Shown one piece after another: positions 13,650-21,664 of a stretch of 32,690 bases of DNA. The notes beneath the pieces were generated by a model. That model had not been told where the DNA came from and made no database searches. It worked only from the letters and a program-made list of their open reading frames with translations. The stretch is from assembly GCA_937974625.1 (NCBI GenBank), contig CALJVJ010000044.1:1-32690 (forward strand), in the 5' to 3' direction. The translations under genes and the position numbers were made by a program. The DNA comes from an uncultured Saprospiraceae bacterium. GTDB taxonomy: Bacteria; Bacteroidota; Bacteroidia; Chitinophagales; Saprospiraceae. Each line of letters begins with the position of its first letter. Position 1 is the first letter of the stretch.

Positions 13650-16403
13650 TTGAAGGAAACGCTTGTTTGCTTATTTTTTCTCAGTTTTTTTTGTTTTCAA
13701 ATATTAAATGGACAAGTTGATACTTTTCTAAACACTAAACCTATACCCGAAAAAAGCGTTTTTGTTCCTCAAAAAGATACTATTCCTTCGACAACGCCTG
13801 AGACATCCGCTTCCGAAGCGACCTCTGATTCAGCTGTAAAAATCTCAGAAAATGGCTTAGACGCCAAAGTAGAAATTGGTGCTAAAGACACGATGATATT
13901 TAATAATGCGGAAAACAAAATGCACCTCTATGGAGATGCTTTTGTGAAATATCAAGGGATGGAACTAAAGGCAGGATATATTGTGGTGGACTTGGATAGT
14001 AATATAGCGGTAGCTCAAACTCACATAGATAGCATCGGAAAAGTGGCAGGAAAACCCGTCTTTACTGATGGGTCTCAGAATTTTGAAGCTAATAAAATGC
14101 GGTATAATTTTAAATCTCAGAAAGGTCTAGTGTTTGGAGTAACTACCACTCAAAGTAATTTATTTCTATCAGGGACTAGAACAAAAATTGTGTCTAGAGA
14201 TGTGACGAAAAAAGATACCAGCTATACAGAAAATATTTTATATAATCGACGAGCCATTTTTTCTACCTGTGATTTACCCCACCCTCATTACGGTATAAGA
14301 AGCTCCAAACAAAAAGTAATTGCGGACAAAGTAGTTGTAGCAGGACCATCTAATTTAGAAATTGGTGGAATTCCTGTTCCTATCGTTTTACCGTTTGCAG
14401 TATTTCCATTAAAACAATTTCAAAGTACCGGGTTAATATTTCCGCAAGGATATGAATATTCGCCCGAACTAGGATTTGGTTTAGATAGAGTCGGTTGGTA
14501 TTTTCCAATTAATGATTACGTTGATTTAAGTGTCACAGGGCAAATATACTGGCACGGTACCTGGGGTCTCAATGCGGATTCAAGGTATCGAAAACGCTAT
14601 AAATATAATGGAAACTTAGCGCTTTCATACTCTAGTAGAAGAACAATAGATAATTCAGCAAGGACCAATGCCTATGCTATTCGATGGAGCCATAATCAAG
14701 ATGCCAAAGCACATCCTACACGTCGTTTAACGGGTAGTGTGAATATTCAAGGAAATGGATTCCAACGGGTCAATAATAATGATGCACGCAGTCAACTGCA
14801 AAATACTTTAAGTTCAAATGTTTCTTATACCCAAACTTTTCCAGATAAACCTTTTCGTTTTTCTGCGAGTATGCGGCATTCTCAAAATACAAGAAGTAAT
14901 AAGGTAGAAATTAATTTTCCAACTCTTAATTTTCAGATGAAAGAAGTCTACCCTTTTAAGAAAAAAGGAGGAAGTGGTGCTGGAAAAGAAAAATGGTATG
15001 AAAAATTAGCTTTTCGATATAATGCAGAGGCAAAAAATACCTTTACAGCCACGGATACGACCTTATTTAAACAAAGTACTATTGATAACGCTCGTTTTGG
15101 TTTTAAGCACGATATTAGTACGAATTTAAACTTTAATTTACTAAAATATATCAATGTCTCCCCTAATGTAAGTTTGGAAGAAGTTTGGAATTTCAAGAAT
15201 ATAAATAAAGCGTTTGACCCAAGAATTGAAACAGAATTCGATTCTATAGAAAATACACTAGACACGCTTAGTTTTGGGGAGATTGTGACCGATACACTTT
15301 TTGGGATTGAACCATTTAGAGAATTAAGAACAGGGGTTTCTTTAAATACCATTTTGTATGGAACCGTACAATTTAAAAAAGGTCGTTTGAAAGGAATCAG
15401 ACATACTGTGAAACCAAGTGTAGGGTTTACCTATATTCCCGATTATTTAGCAAGAGATGGATTTTTTAGAAGTGGTGTAGATACTTTTGACATCAATTCC
15501 ACCGCGGGTATAGAAAGAGAAACCTATAATATTTTTCAAGGAGGAATATACGGTACGCCATCGGTAGGTAAAAAACAAATGTTATTAAATTTCTCCTTAA
15601 ATAATATTTTCGAAGCAAAATACTTTTCTAAAAAAGATTCTATAGATAAGAAATTAAAGATTTTTGATAATATTCGAGTTAGTGGCAATTATAATTTTGC
15701 GGCAGATTCATTGAATTTTAGTACTATTTCGGCAGGAGGGACAACTCGTCTTTTCGAAGGCATGACCACGGTCAGTATTTCTGCTAGATGGGACCCTTAT
15801 GATGTTAATGCTAATAATACCCGAATTAATAAGTCCTATTGGTCAAGAAAAGGTAAACCATTACGATTTCTGAGGTCAGACTTTAGATTGAATACCAGAA
15901 TCTCTGTTAGTGCACTTAAAAAGTTATTTAAAAAAGATAAACCCAATACTCCTCGTACCTCCTCCCGCTCTTCCTCAGCAGAAAGTAACCGCAGAGGAGG
16001 ACCACAAGGGCAAAATAATCAGCCCCAACCAGAAGATGGATTTTTGAAATTCTTAGAAGGATTTAATGTCAACCACTCCTTAGTCTTTAATGCAATGAAG
16101 GACAAAAATCAACAGACTCAATGGGGGGTGCAAACGCATTCGCTCAATATGACTGTTAGCCAAATCCAATTAACGGAAAATTGGGGAGTAGGTGTGGGCA
16201 ATATTGGCTATGATTTCAAAAGAAAAAGTTTAACCTATCCTGATATTCGAATTACCAGAAATCTTCATTGTTGGGAAGCATTCTTTTCTTGGCAACCTCA
16301 ACGTGGAACCTACTTTTTTACTATTAAAGTGAAAAATGCCCCACTTGATGCCTTAAAAATTCCGTACAGTAAAAATAATGTGGATGCTCGTGGCGGCTTC
16401 TAA
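13650..16403 (+). CDS. lptD: LptD-like outer-membrane LPS assembly protein
   Basis: A 917-residue outer-membrane protein, the Bacteroidota form of LptD that inserts lipopolysaccharide at the cell surface. The start is a TTG at 13650: the frame is closed by TAA at 13635 and no ATG or GTG lies between. The start is followed at once by a signal peptide (KETLVCLFFLSFFCFQILNGQ). After a Ser/Thr/Pro linker comes an OstA/LptA-like periplasmic domain (about 70-170, NKMHLYGDAFVKYQGMELKAG). The conserved LptD core is GGIPVPIVLPFAVFPLKQF at about 237-255, then a large beta-barrel with the typical FPQGYEYSPELGFGLDRVGWYFPIND. A low-complexity Ser/Arg/Pro loop lies at about 768-793. The C-terminus ends in GGF with an aromatic last residue, as in BAM substrates. 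Confidence 0.93.
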   Translation: MKETLVCLFFLSFFCFQILNGQVDTFLNTKPIPEKSVFVPQKDTIPSTTPETSASEATSDSAVKISENGLDAKVEIGAKDTMIFNNAENKMHLYGDAFVKYQGMELKAGYIVVDLDSNIAVAQTHIDSIGKVAGKPVFTDGSQNFEANKMRYNFKSQKGLVFGVTTTQSNLFLSGTRTKIVSRDVTKKDTSYTENILYNRRAIFSTCDLPHPHYGIRSSKQKVIADKVVVAGPSNLEIGGIPVPIVLPFAVFPLKQFQSTGLIFPQGYEYSPELGFGLDRVGWYFPINDYVDLSVTGQIYWHGTWGLNADSRYRKRYKYNGNLALSYSSRRTIDNSARTNAYAIRWSHNQDAKAHPTRRLTGSVNIQGNGFQRVNNNDARSQLQNTLSSNVSYTQTFPDKPFRFSASMRHSQNTRSNKVEINFPTLNFQMKEVYPFKKKGGSGAGKEKWYEKLAFRYNAEAKNTFTATDTTLFKQSTIDNARFGFKHDISTNLNFNLLKYINVSPNVSLEEVWNFKNINKAFDPRIETEFDSIENTLDTLSFGEIVTDTLFGIEPFRELRTGVSLNTILYGTVQFKKGRLKGIRHTVKPSVGFTYIPDYLARDGFFRSGVDTFDINSTAGIERETYNIFQGGIYGTPSVGKKQMLLNFSLNNIFEAKYFSKKDSIDKKLKIFDNIRVSGNYNFAADSLNFSTISAGGTTRLFEGMTTVSISARWDPYDVNANNTRINKSYWSRKGKPLRFLRSDFRLNTRISVSALKKLFKKDKPNTPRTSSRSSSAESNRRGGPQGQNNQPQPEDGFLKFLEGFNVNHSLVFNAMKDKNQQTQWGVQTHSLNMTVSQIQLTENWGVGVGNIGYDFKRKSLTYPDIRITRNLHCWEAFFSWQPQRGTYFFTIKVKNAPLDALKIPYSKNNVDARGGF

Positions 16404-16500
16404 CTTTTGTATTTCAATCTTTCCTTTTTCAGTCCCCCTAAAATAACTATTCTAAAGCCCATATTTCTTATGAAACAACTTAATAATATGATGTTTTATA

Positions 16501-16528
16501 AATTTATTTTTTAATTAAAAAATAAATT
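16501..16528. repeat. 28-base perfect A/T palindrome
   Basis: Two 14-base arms, aatttattttttaa and its exact complement, meet with no spacer at 16514/16515. It lies 98 bases after the lptD stop. All A/T, so it may be a weak transcription stop or a protein-binding site. Confidence 0.8.
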
Positions 16529-16565
16529 CCGTGACGAGGTAAGAGATGGTCTAAAATTTGTTCAT

Positions 16566-16594
16566 ATTAATAATTGTTGCAATTATTAATTTTT
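16566..16594 (+). terminator. Possible terminator downstream of lptD
   Basis: Arms attaataattg (16566-16576) and caattattaat (16580-16590) pair over 11 bp with a TTG loop, and the right arm continues into TTTT. A/T-rich and 163 bases after the lptD stop, so only a modest call. Confidence 0.4.
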
Positions 16595-16978
16595 AATCCT
16601 TCCTATTATTATTATTTTTAGTTATTTAAACATTTATAAAACACTAATAGATTAGCTCCGTAAGAAGATGGCGACTAATTTTAAAAGTATTATGACATTA
16701 AAAATATGCTTGCGAAAATTAATTTTTAGAACAAAAGCTTGATTAAGAACGTTTTATAAATTTTTGGCAAGGTTTTTGATAAAAAAGTCGCTTCAAAGTT
16801 GGATATATTGGTGCAAAAACACTTATATTGCAAGAAATTAAAGTGATTCGAGAGAAGTTAAGTAGCTAATCTTTCCGCAAACAATCACTAACCTCTGCAA
16901 ATGTTATCCAGTAAAATTCTAATTTCCCCCTTTTGAGATAAAGATAAACGGCACAAATCTAAAGATACCGCAACAAAC

Positions 16979-18529
16979 ATGGCAAATCCGTTATTAAAAC
17001 AGAGTCTAAGTCACAAATTACTTCAAAAGTTATCGCCGCAGCAGATTCAGTTAATGAAATTGTTGCAGATTCCAACAGCTACTTTGGACCAAAGAATTAA
17101 AGAAGAGTTAGAAGCAAATCCTGCATTGGAGGAATCAGAAGACCAAGAAGAAGTGATTGATGTAGCAGAACAGGTCGAAGACAATTATGGAAGTACAGAC
17201 GCAAAAGATGCGGATGCTGAACCAGAACCTGAAATAACTAGAGACGAGGAGTTCGAATTAGATGATTATCTAACTGAATATATAGAAGATGACCCATCCT
17301 CTTATAAGCTTAGAAGTGATAATTATAACCTTGAAGAAGAAGATAGGTCTATTCCAATTGCTGTTGAAAGTTCCTTTCACGAATACCTAGAAATGCAATT
17401 GGGTTTATTGGAATTAAAGGATGAGCGAGAATACAAAATTTCAGAACAAATCATAGGAAGCATCGATGATGACGGCTATTTGAGAAGAGAACCAATTGCC
17501 ATTATTGATGATTTAATGTTTTCGCAAAACGTAACCACTACAGAAGACGAGATAAATTACTTATTAGGCAAAATTCAAAAATTTGACCCTGCAGGAACAG
17601 GCGCAAGAGATTTGCAAGAGTGTCTAAAAATTCAGCTCGAAAGTAAATTGGAGAAAGAAAATATGGAAGTTGCGGAAAAGAAAGCTATCTCCAATGGCTT
17701 AAAAATTATTACTTCCTACTTTGACCAATTCTCCAAGAAACATTATATCAAGCTAAAGCGACAATTAAGTGTCAATGATGAAGACTTAAAATATGCTATT
17801 GATGAAATATTAAAACTAAATCCAAAGCCAGCTAGTGGTCATGATGGAGGTGGTAATAGAAAAAATCAGCATTATATTGTTCCTGATTTTATCATTGTCA
17901 ATCGAGATGGAGAATTAGATTTAACACTTAATTCTAGAAATGCGCCTGATTTGAGAATTAATGACCAATATAAGGATATGCTAAAGTCTTATAAGGTCAA
18001 TCAGAAAGGGAAAAGAGCCAATCGCCAAGAGAAAGAAGCAGTAATGTTCATTAAGCAGAAGATTGATTCTGCAAAATGGTTTATTGATGCTATCCGACAA
18101 CGACAACAAACGATGTATCGTACGATGTATGCGATATTGCAATACCAATACGATTTCTTTTTATCAGGAGACCAGAAGACATTGCGTCCGATGATTCTAA
18201 AAGATATTGCGGAAATTACAGGTTTGGATATTTCTACTGTTTCAAGAGTTGCTAATAGCAAATTTGTACAAACAGAGTTTGGTACTAAGCGACTAAAAGA
18301 TTTCTTCTCAGAGTCTTTAATGACTAAAAATGGAGAAGAAGTCTCTACCTTAGAAGTAAAGAAAATTTTGACGGATATTATCAGTGCGGAAAATAAGCGA
18401 AAACCACTCTCTGATGAAAAATTGAAAAATATGCTCAGAGAAAAAGGCTATAATATTGCTAGAAGAACCGTCGCAAAATACAGAGAACAATTAAATGTTC
18501 CTGTTGCTAGATTACGAAAGGAATTATAA
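16979..18529 (+). CDS. rpoN: RNA polymerase sigma-54 factor
   Basis: Alternative sigma factor, 516 residues, that directs RNA polymerase to -24/-12 promoters and needs AAA+ activators. All regions are visible: region I at about 1-50 (SHKLLQKLSPQQIQLMKLLQ), an acidic region II (about 52-115), the core-binding domain (about 125-330), the helix-turn-helix region with the highly conserved RPMILKDIAEITGLDISTVSRVANSKFVQTEFG (about 401-433), and the RpoN box ARRTVAKYRE at 494-503. The ATG start gives the standard N-terminus MANPLLKQSL. It stands alone between a long AT-rich gap and a strong terminator. No enhancer-binding activator is encoded in this window and I found no convincing -24/-12 promoter. 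Confidence 0.98.
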   Translation: MANPLLKQSLSHKLLQKLSPQQIQLMKLLQIPTATLDQRIKEELEANPALEESEDQEEVIDVAEQVEDNYGSTDAKDADAEPEPEITRDEEFELDDYLTEYIEDDPSSYKLRSDNYNLEEEDRSIPIAVESSFHEYLEMQLGLLELKDEREYKISEQIIGSIDDDGYLRREPIAIIDDLMFSQNVTTTEDEINYLLGKIQKFDPAGTGARDLQECLKIQLESKLEKENMEVAEKKAISNGLKIITSYFDQFSKKHYIKLKRQLSVNDEDLKYAIDEILKLNPKPASGHDGGGNRKNQHYIVPDFIIVNRDGELDLTLNSRNAPDLRINDQYKDMLKSYKVNQKGKRANRQEKEAVMFIKQKIDSAKWFIDAIRQRQQTMYRTMYAILQYQYDFFLSGDQKTLRPMILKDIAEITGLDISTVSRVANSKFVQTEFGTKRLKDFFSESLMTKNGEEVSTLEVKKILTDIISAENKRKPLSDEKLKNMLREKGYNIARRTVAKYREQLNVPVARLRKEL

Positions 18530-18546
18530 CAATCTCACGAAATAAT

Positions 18547-18582
18547 AAAAAAGGTGATGCTCGTTTGAGTATCACCTTTTTT
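18547..18582. terminator. Rho-independent terminator between rpoN and the metal-binding-protein gene
   Basis: Arms starting aaaaaaggtgat (18547-18558) and ending atcacctttttt (18571-18582) extend inward through one G-T wobble and three more pairs to a GTTT loop. A run on the left and T run on the right allow use from both sides. Confidence 0.92.
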
Positions 18583-18628
18583 TGTTTTAGCTACGCTTGT
18601 AGTTGCCTTCGCTGAAGTAACTCAGCAA

Positions 18629-19624
18629 TTAACCCTGCATCTTTAACATTAATACAAACCCACCAATCAACAATCCTGCAATAATCCCATACAACCACCA
18701 AGTGCTTCCCTCTTTATCTACAGGTCCATTTTCTTGTTGCGATTTTTTTGTCCTAGTCAAAGCAGCTACAATGGTATCTGTATTGTGCTTTAACATATCC
18801 AAATATGTCGGCGCAGGACTCTCCTCATCACCAATAGAGTCGGCGTATAACTGCCCTCCAATTTGAATGTCATTATCGGTAGCTAGTTGCTTTAATAATT
18901 TTGGGTTGACTGTACTTTCTACAAAAAGAGCAGGCACTTTACTTTCTTTGATGACCTTGTTCAATCTAACAATATCAGAAGTTTGAACTTCTGCATCTGT
19001 AGAGGTGCCTAAGATAGCTTCTAACCGAATTCCATAAGCACGGCCGTAATATTGGAAAGCATCATGAGAAGTGATTAAAACGCGCTTCTCAGTAGGAATT
19101 TTTTGAATTGCTGCTTTGATATATTGGTCCAAATCTTCTAATTGCTTTTTATAAATACCATAATTAAATTCAAAAACATCTGCATGGTCTGGGTCCAAAG
19201 TAATAAGTGCATCTTTGATGTTTTTAATATAGGTCAAGCCCAAATTGGCATCCATCCAAGCATGAGGGTCTGATGAATTTTTGTATTGAGCACTTGCTAT
19301 TGGTTCTATACCTTCGGTTACCCTGATTGTATTAGCTTTGGTTCCTGAATTTTCAATCAACTCATTCAACCAGCCTTCAAAGGTCAGGCCATTCATAATA
19401 ATCAAATCGGCCTTATTAACCATTTGGGCATCTCTCGGTGTGGGTTCATGCAAGTGTGGATCTCCTCCGATTGGAACGATGCATTCTACATTAACCATAC
19501 CACCAGCGATATTCTTCGCCATATCCGCCATCATAGAAGCAGTAGCCACTACCGTCTTTTTTTCTTGGGCAAAGGAAGAAATTGCAAATAAACTAATGAT
19601 TAAAAGGAGCCCTATTTTTTTCAT
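18629..19624 (-). CDS. Manganese/zinc ABC transporter substrate-binding protein with C-terminal membrane anchor
   Basis: A 331-residue TroA/PsaA/ZnuA-family metal-binding protein. Signal peptide 1-20 (ends SFAQ). The metal site reads H57 (GGDPHLHEP), H121 (DPHAWMD), E236 (FVESTVNPK) and D262 (YADSIGD). This His-His-Glu-Asp set is that of Mn/Fe-type members, whereas Zn-type members usually have three His, so manganese is the likely ligand. The long His-rich loop of ZnuA is absent. Unusually, the C-terminus carries a linker (about 292-308) and a hydrophobic segment (about 310-327, WWLYGIIAGLLIGGFVLML) that should anchor the protein in the inner membrane. No permease or ATPase gene adjoins. It lies 219 bases downstream of the mntR-type gene on the same strand. 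An inverted repeat AATTAA-GAT-TTAATT (19626-19640) abuts the start codon. Confidence 0.93.
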   Translation of the reverse strand: MKKIGLLLIISLFAISSFAQEKKTVVATASMMADMAKNIAGGMVNVECIVPIGGDPHLHEPTPRDAQMVNKADLIIMNGLTFEGWLNELIENSGTKANTIRVTEGIEPIASAQYKNSSDPHAWMDANLGLTYIKNIKDALITLDPDHADVFEFNYGIYKKQLEDLDQYIKAAIQKIPTEKRVLITSHDAFQYYGRAYGIRLEAILGTSTDAEVQTSDIVRLNKVIKESKVPALFVESTVNPKLLKQLATDNDIQIGGQLYADSIGDEESPAPTYLDMLKHNTDTIVAALTRTKKSQQENGPVDKEGSTWWLYGIIAGLLIGGFVLMLKMQG

Positions 19625-19669
19625 AAATTAAGATTTAATTGGATGCTTGTAAATTAAATGATGAATGAT

Positions 19670-19724
19670 GAACGATGAATTCGTCAAATTATGAGATACT
19701 GAGTCTTTGACGAATTCATCGTTC
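19670..19724. repeat. 19-bp perfect inverted repeat between mntR and the binding-protein gene
   Basis: Arms gaacgatgaattcgtcaaa (19670-19688) and its exact complement (19706-19724) flank a 17-base loop. There is no T run on either side, so it is not a typical terminator. The sequence on to about 19840 is more GC-rich than its surroundings, holds small palindromes (CCGTATACGG near 19767, ACAAA-C-TTTGT near 19780) and ends in further ttcat strings. Confidence 0.85.
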
Positions 19725-19843
19725 GCCCGCCCACCCACTCGTGGTTCTTTCGCTTGGCTTCCCCACCCGTATACGGTTCACAAACTTTGTTTGCTCATAC
19801 TGGACTTTCACCCTGCGGGGTCGCTCATTCATAGTTCATCGTT

Positions 19844-20515
19844 TTAAAGCGTTTTGACATATAAATTTTGACAGACTTTATTCGTTAAAATCTGTTCTTG
19901 TTTATCATTTAAAAGAATACGATTTGAACCATCATATTCTATTCTTTCTAAGATTTTGACCTTTGCACCAAGCACTAAATTTAGTTTATCTAAATATTGT
20001 AAAAATGAAGGAGAATCATCCATGACTCCGACAACGACAGCTGTTTTATGTGCTGCTAATTCTGTTAATAGAATTTGTTTTCTAAAGGTAAAATTTCCCT
20101 TGGCATCAGGAATTGGGTCACCATGAGGGTCAAACTTGGGGCGACCTAAAAATTCATCTAACCTGTCAATTAGCTTTTCTGCTTTGATATGTTCTAATTC
20201 TTCTGCTATTTCATGGACTTCATCCCAAGAGAAGTTGAGCTTTTCTACTAAAAATGTTTCCCATAAGCGATGTTTTCGGATGAGGTTGGTCGCTATTTTT
20301 TTTCCTGTTTCCGTCAAGCTGGCACCTTTATGCTTTTGGTGATTGACCAAAGCAGGATGCTTCTCTGAAAGCCTTTTTATCATAGCCGTCACAGAAGCTG
20401 CTTTAGTTTTCATTATTTTTGCAATGGCATTTGTCGAAGCAGGTTTACTGAACTCTTCGCACAAATTAAAAATAGCTTTTAGATGATTTTCTTCTGCTTT
20501 GGAAATAGGATTCAT
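19844..20515 (-). CDS. mntR: MntR-type metal-dependent repressor (DtxR family)
   Basis: Metal-sensing transcriptional repressor. I start at the ATG at 20515 (223 residues; MNPISKAEENHLKAIFNL), the standard DtxR-family N-terminus, rather than the in-frame ATG at 20560 that adds a polar 15-residue lead and lies inside the operator. Winged helix at about 5-70; dimerisation and metal domain about 75-125; C-terminal FeoA/SH3-like domain about 148-220. Metal ligands are H82 and E86 (RKHRLWETFL) and E105-x-x-E108-H109 (AEELEH). Glu at 105, where iron sensors such as DtxR have Cys102, matches the manganese sensor MntR. This fits the Mn-type binding protein downstream. A DtxR-type palindrome (20560-20579) lies 45 bases upstream, suggesting autoregulation. 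Choosing the gene symbol over a broader family name is inference. Confidence 0.88.
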   Translation of the reverse strand: MNPISKAEENHLKAIFNLCEEFSKPASTNAIAKIMKTKAASVTAMIKRLSEKHPALVNHQKHKGASLTETGKKIATNLIRKHRLWETFLVEKLNFSWDEVHEIAEELEHIKAEKLIDRLDEFLGRPKFDPHGDPIPDAKGNFTFRKQILLTELAAHKTAVVVGVMDDSPSFLQYLDKLNLVLGAKVKILERIEYDGSNRILLNDKQEQILTNKVCQNLYVKTL

Positions 20516-20559
20516 TATATTGGCTTTATAGAATTTATTATTCTTATGTAAAAATACCA

Positions 20560-20579
20560 TTTTTAGATTAATCTAAAAA
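20560..20579. promoter_or_regulatory. Likely MntR/DtxR-type operator in the mntR-recO divergent gap
   Basis: A perfect 20-base palindrome with core TTAGATTAATCTAA, matching the general DtxR-family pattern TTAGnnnnnnCTAA. It lies 45 bases upstream of the mntR start and ends one base before a TATTTTTG promoter element for recO, so a bound repressor could cover promoters in both directions. The binding is inferred from position and pattern. Confidence 0.72.
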
Positions 20580-20580
20580 A

Positions 20581-20588
20581 TATTTTTG
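20581..20588 (+). promoter_or_regulatory. Candidate TAnnTTTG promoter element for recO
   Basis: TATTTTTG fits the -7 consensus, 19 bases before the recO ATG and directly next to the palindrome at 20560-20579. The -33 region is a T run rather than TTTG. Confidence 0.4.
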
Positions 20589-20607
20589 ATTTAACTTAAA
20601 TCTATCT

Positions 20608-21321
20608 ATGCTCATTAAAACTAGAGGTATTATTTTTAAGGCACTTAAATATTCCGAGACGAGTTTAATTCTGGATGTGTACACGGAAGAAAAGGGCTTA
20701 AGAAAATATATTATCAGCGGAGTCAGAAACAAACGGTCAAAGGTAAAAACGGGATTACTACAACCTGCGACCTTGGTAGATATGGTTGCTTATTTTAGGG
20801 ATAATAAGCCGATGAATCGAATTAAAGAAATAAAAGCGGCTCAAATTTATGAGTCGATTCCTTTTGATTTAATGAAAGGTACCATTAGCTTATTCATGGT
20901 GGAATTAGCCCAGAAAACGATTAAAGAAGAAGAAGGTAATGCCGAGTTATTTAATTTTTTATTTAATCGTTTTGCGGCATTGGATAAATTACCTCAAATC
21001 AATCCAAATTATCATCTTCATTTTATGCTAGATTTATCGAGATATTTAGGCTTTTACCCTGGAGGCAACTGGGGATTAGATACACCTTGGTTAAGTATGC
21101 GAGATGGTAAATTTGTCAAAGAAGAACCTCTACATCAATATTCTTTAGGTCGAGATTTAAGTGAAAAAGTAGGACTATTAATGAAAAAAAAAGCAGTAAA
21201 TATGGCGAGAATAGATCGACAAAAAATAGTTCAAAAATTAATTGATTATTACCGAATCCATGTAGAAAATTTCAATGGCTTAAACACGCATGAAATTTTG
21301 AGAGAGGTCTTAGAAGGATAA
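20608..21321 (+). CDS. recO: DNA repair protein RecO
   Basis: A 237-residue recombination mediator that, with RecR, loads RecA onto SSB-coated single-stranded DNA and anneals strands. The N-terminal OB fold is about 1-80 (MLIKTRGIIFKALKYSETSLILDVYTEEKG) and the helical domain follows. The protein contains no cysteine, so the zinc-binding module of some RecO proteins (such as that of Deinococcus) is absent. Length is normal. It is divergent from mntR across a 92-base gap that contains the operator, so its expression may respond to metal status (inference). Its stop codon lies at the foot of the hairpin at 21320-21349. Confidence 0.95.
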   Translation: MLIKTRGIIFKALKYSETSLILDVYTEEKGLRKYIISGVRNKRSKVKTGLLQPATLVDMVAYFRDNKPMNRIKEIKAAQIYESIPFDLMKGTISLFMVELAQKTIKEEEGNAELFNFLFNRFAALDKLPQINPNYHLHFMLDLSRYLGFYPGGNWGLDTPWLSMRDGKFVKEEPLHQYSLGRDLSEKVGLLMKKKAVNMARIDRQKIVQKLIDYYRIHVENFNGLNTHEILREVLEG

Positions 21322-21349
21322 GGTAATGAGGTGATATCCTCATTACCTT
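21320..21349. terminator. Hairpin between convergent recO and the small membrane peptide gene
   Basis: Arms aaggtaatgagg (21320-21331) and cctcattacctt (21338-21349) are perfect over 12 bp with a 6-base loop. The left arm begins within the recO stop codon. There is no T run on either side, so it may be a 3'-end stabiliser rather than an intrinsic terminator. Confidence 0.6.
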
Positions 21350-21359
21350 AAACTCTTAC

Positions 21360-21485
21360 TTAAAAGTCCATTTGAAAATTAGCATTATAAACGGAAACCC
21401 AAGTAATAATAAATAATAAGAAGGCTAAGAAAATGTATAATAAAAGTTTTCCTTTCTTACCTTCATTTTCGATATGGTCTGACAT
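21360..21485 (-). CDS. Small single-pass membrane protein (41 residues)
   Basis: I do not recognise the family. From the ATG at 21485 the product is a short acidic head (MSDHIENEGKKGK), one strong hydrophobic helix (about 14-33, LLLYIFLAFLLFIITWVSVY) and a short tail (NANFQMDF). An in-frame ATG at 21572 would add a 29-residue extension with its own hydrophobic stretch; I prefer the shorter form because it has an ordinary small-membrane-protein layout. It is convergent with recO and shares the hairpin at 21320-21349. The size recalls small respiratory-complex or transporter subunits, but nothing nearby supports that. Confidence 0.5.
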   Translation of the reverse strand: MSDHIENEGKKGKLLLYIFLAFLLFIITWVSVYNANFQMDF

Positions 21486-21664
21486 CGTTGTAATTTTAAC
21501 AAAGAAGTATAAAAAAGACAAATACTTCTGATGAGTTATTAAATTGACTGCAAATATCCTAAAAAAAAACATGCCTTACAACTAGCAATATCATAAGTAA
21601 TAAAAAATCTATTCTGAGTTTACTTATCTTGCAAACCTTTTACAAAAATGACAGTTAATCCTAC

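Larger units (their letters stand above)
16404..16978. other. 575-base gap between lptD and rpoN
   Basis: Very AT-rich with no credible gene. It holds a 28-base perfect palindrome (16501-16528) and an 11-bp inverted repeat with T run (16566-16594). A 24-codon ATG frame at 16668-16742 has no supporting features. I found no exact TAnnTTTG element here, so the rpoN promoter is not located. The 400 bases before rpoN could be its leader or carry a small RNA, but I see no recognisable fold. Confidence 0.6.

Noticed and set aside
16668..16742. 24-codon ATG frame in the gap before rpoN
   Set aside because: Too short, no supporting features, no conservation information; expected by chance in a 575-base gap.
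19725..19843. GC-rich patch as a tRNA or structured RNA gene
   Set aside because: No cloverleaf pairing, no T-loop consensus and no CCA-type end; only short palindromes.
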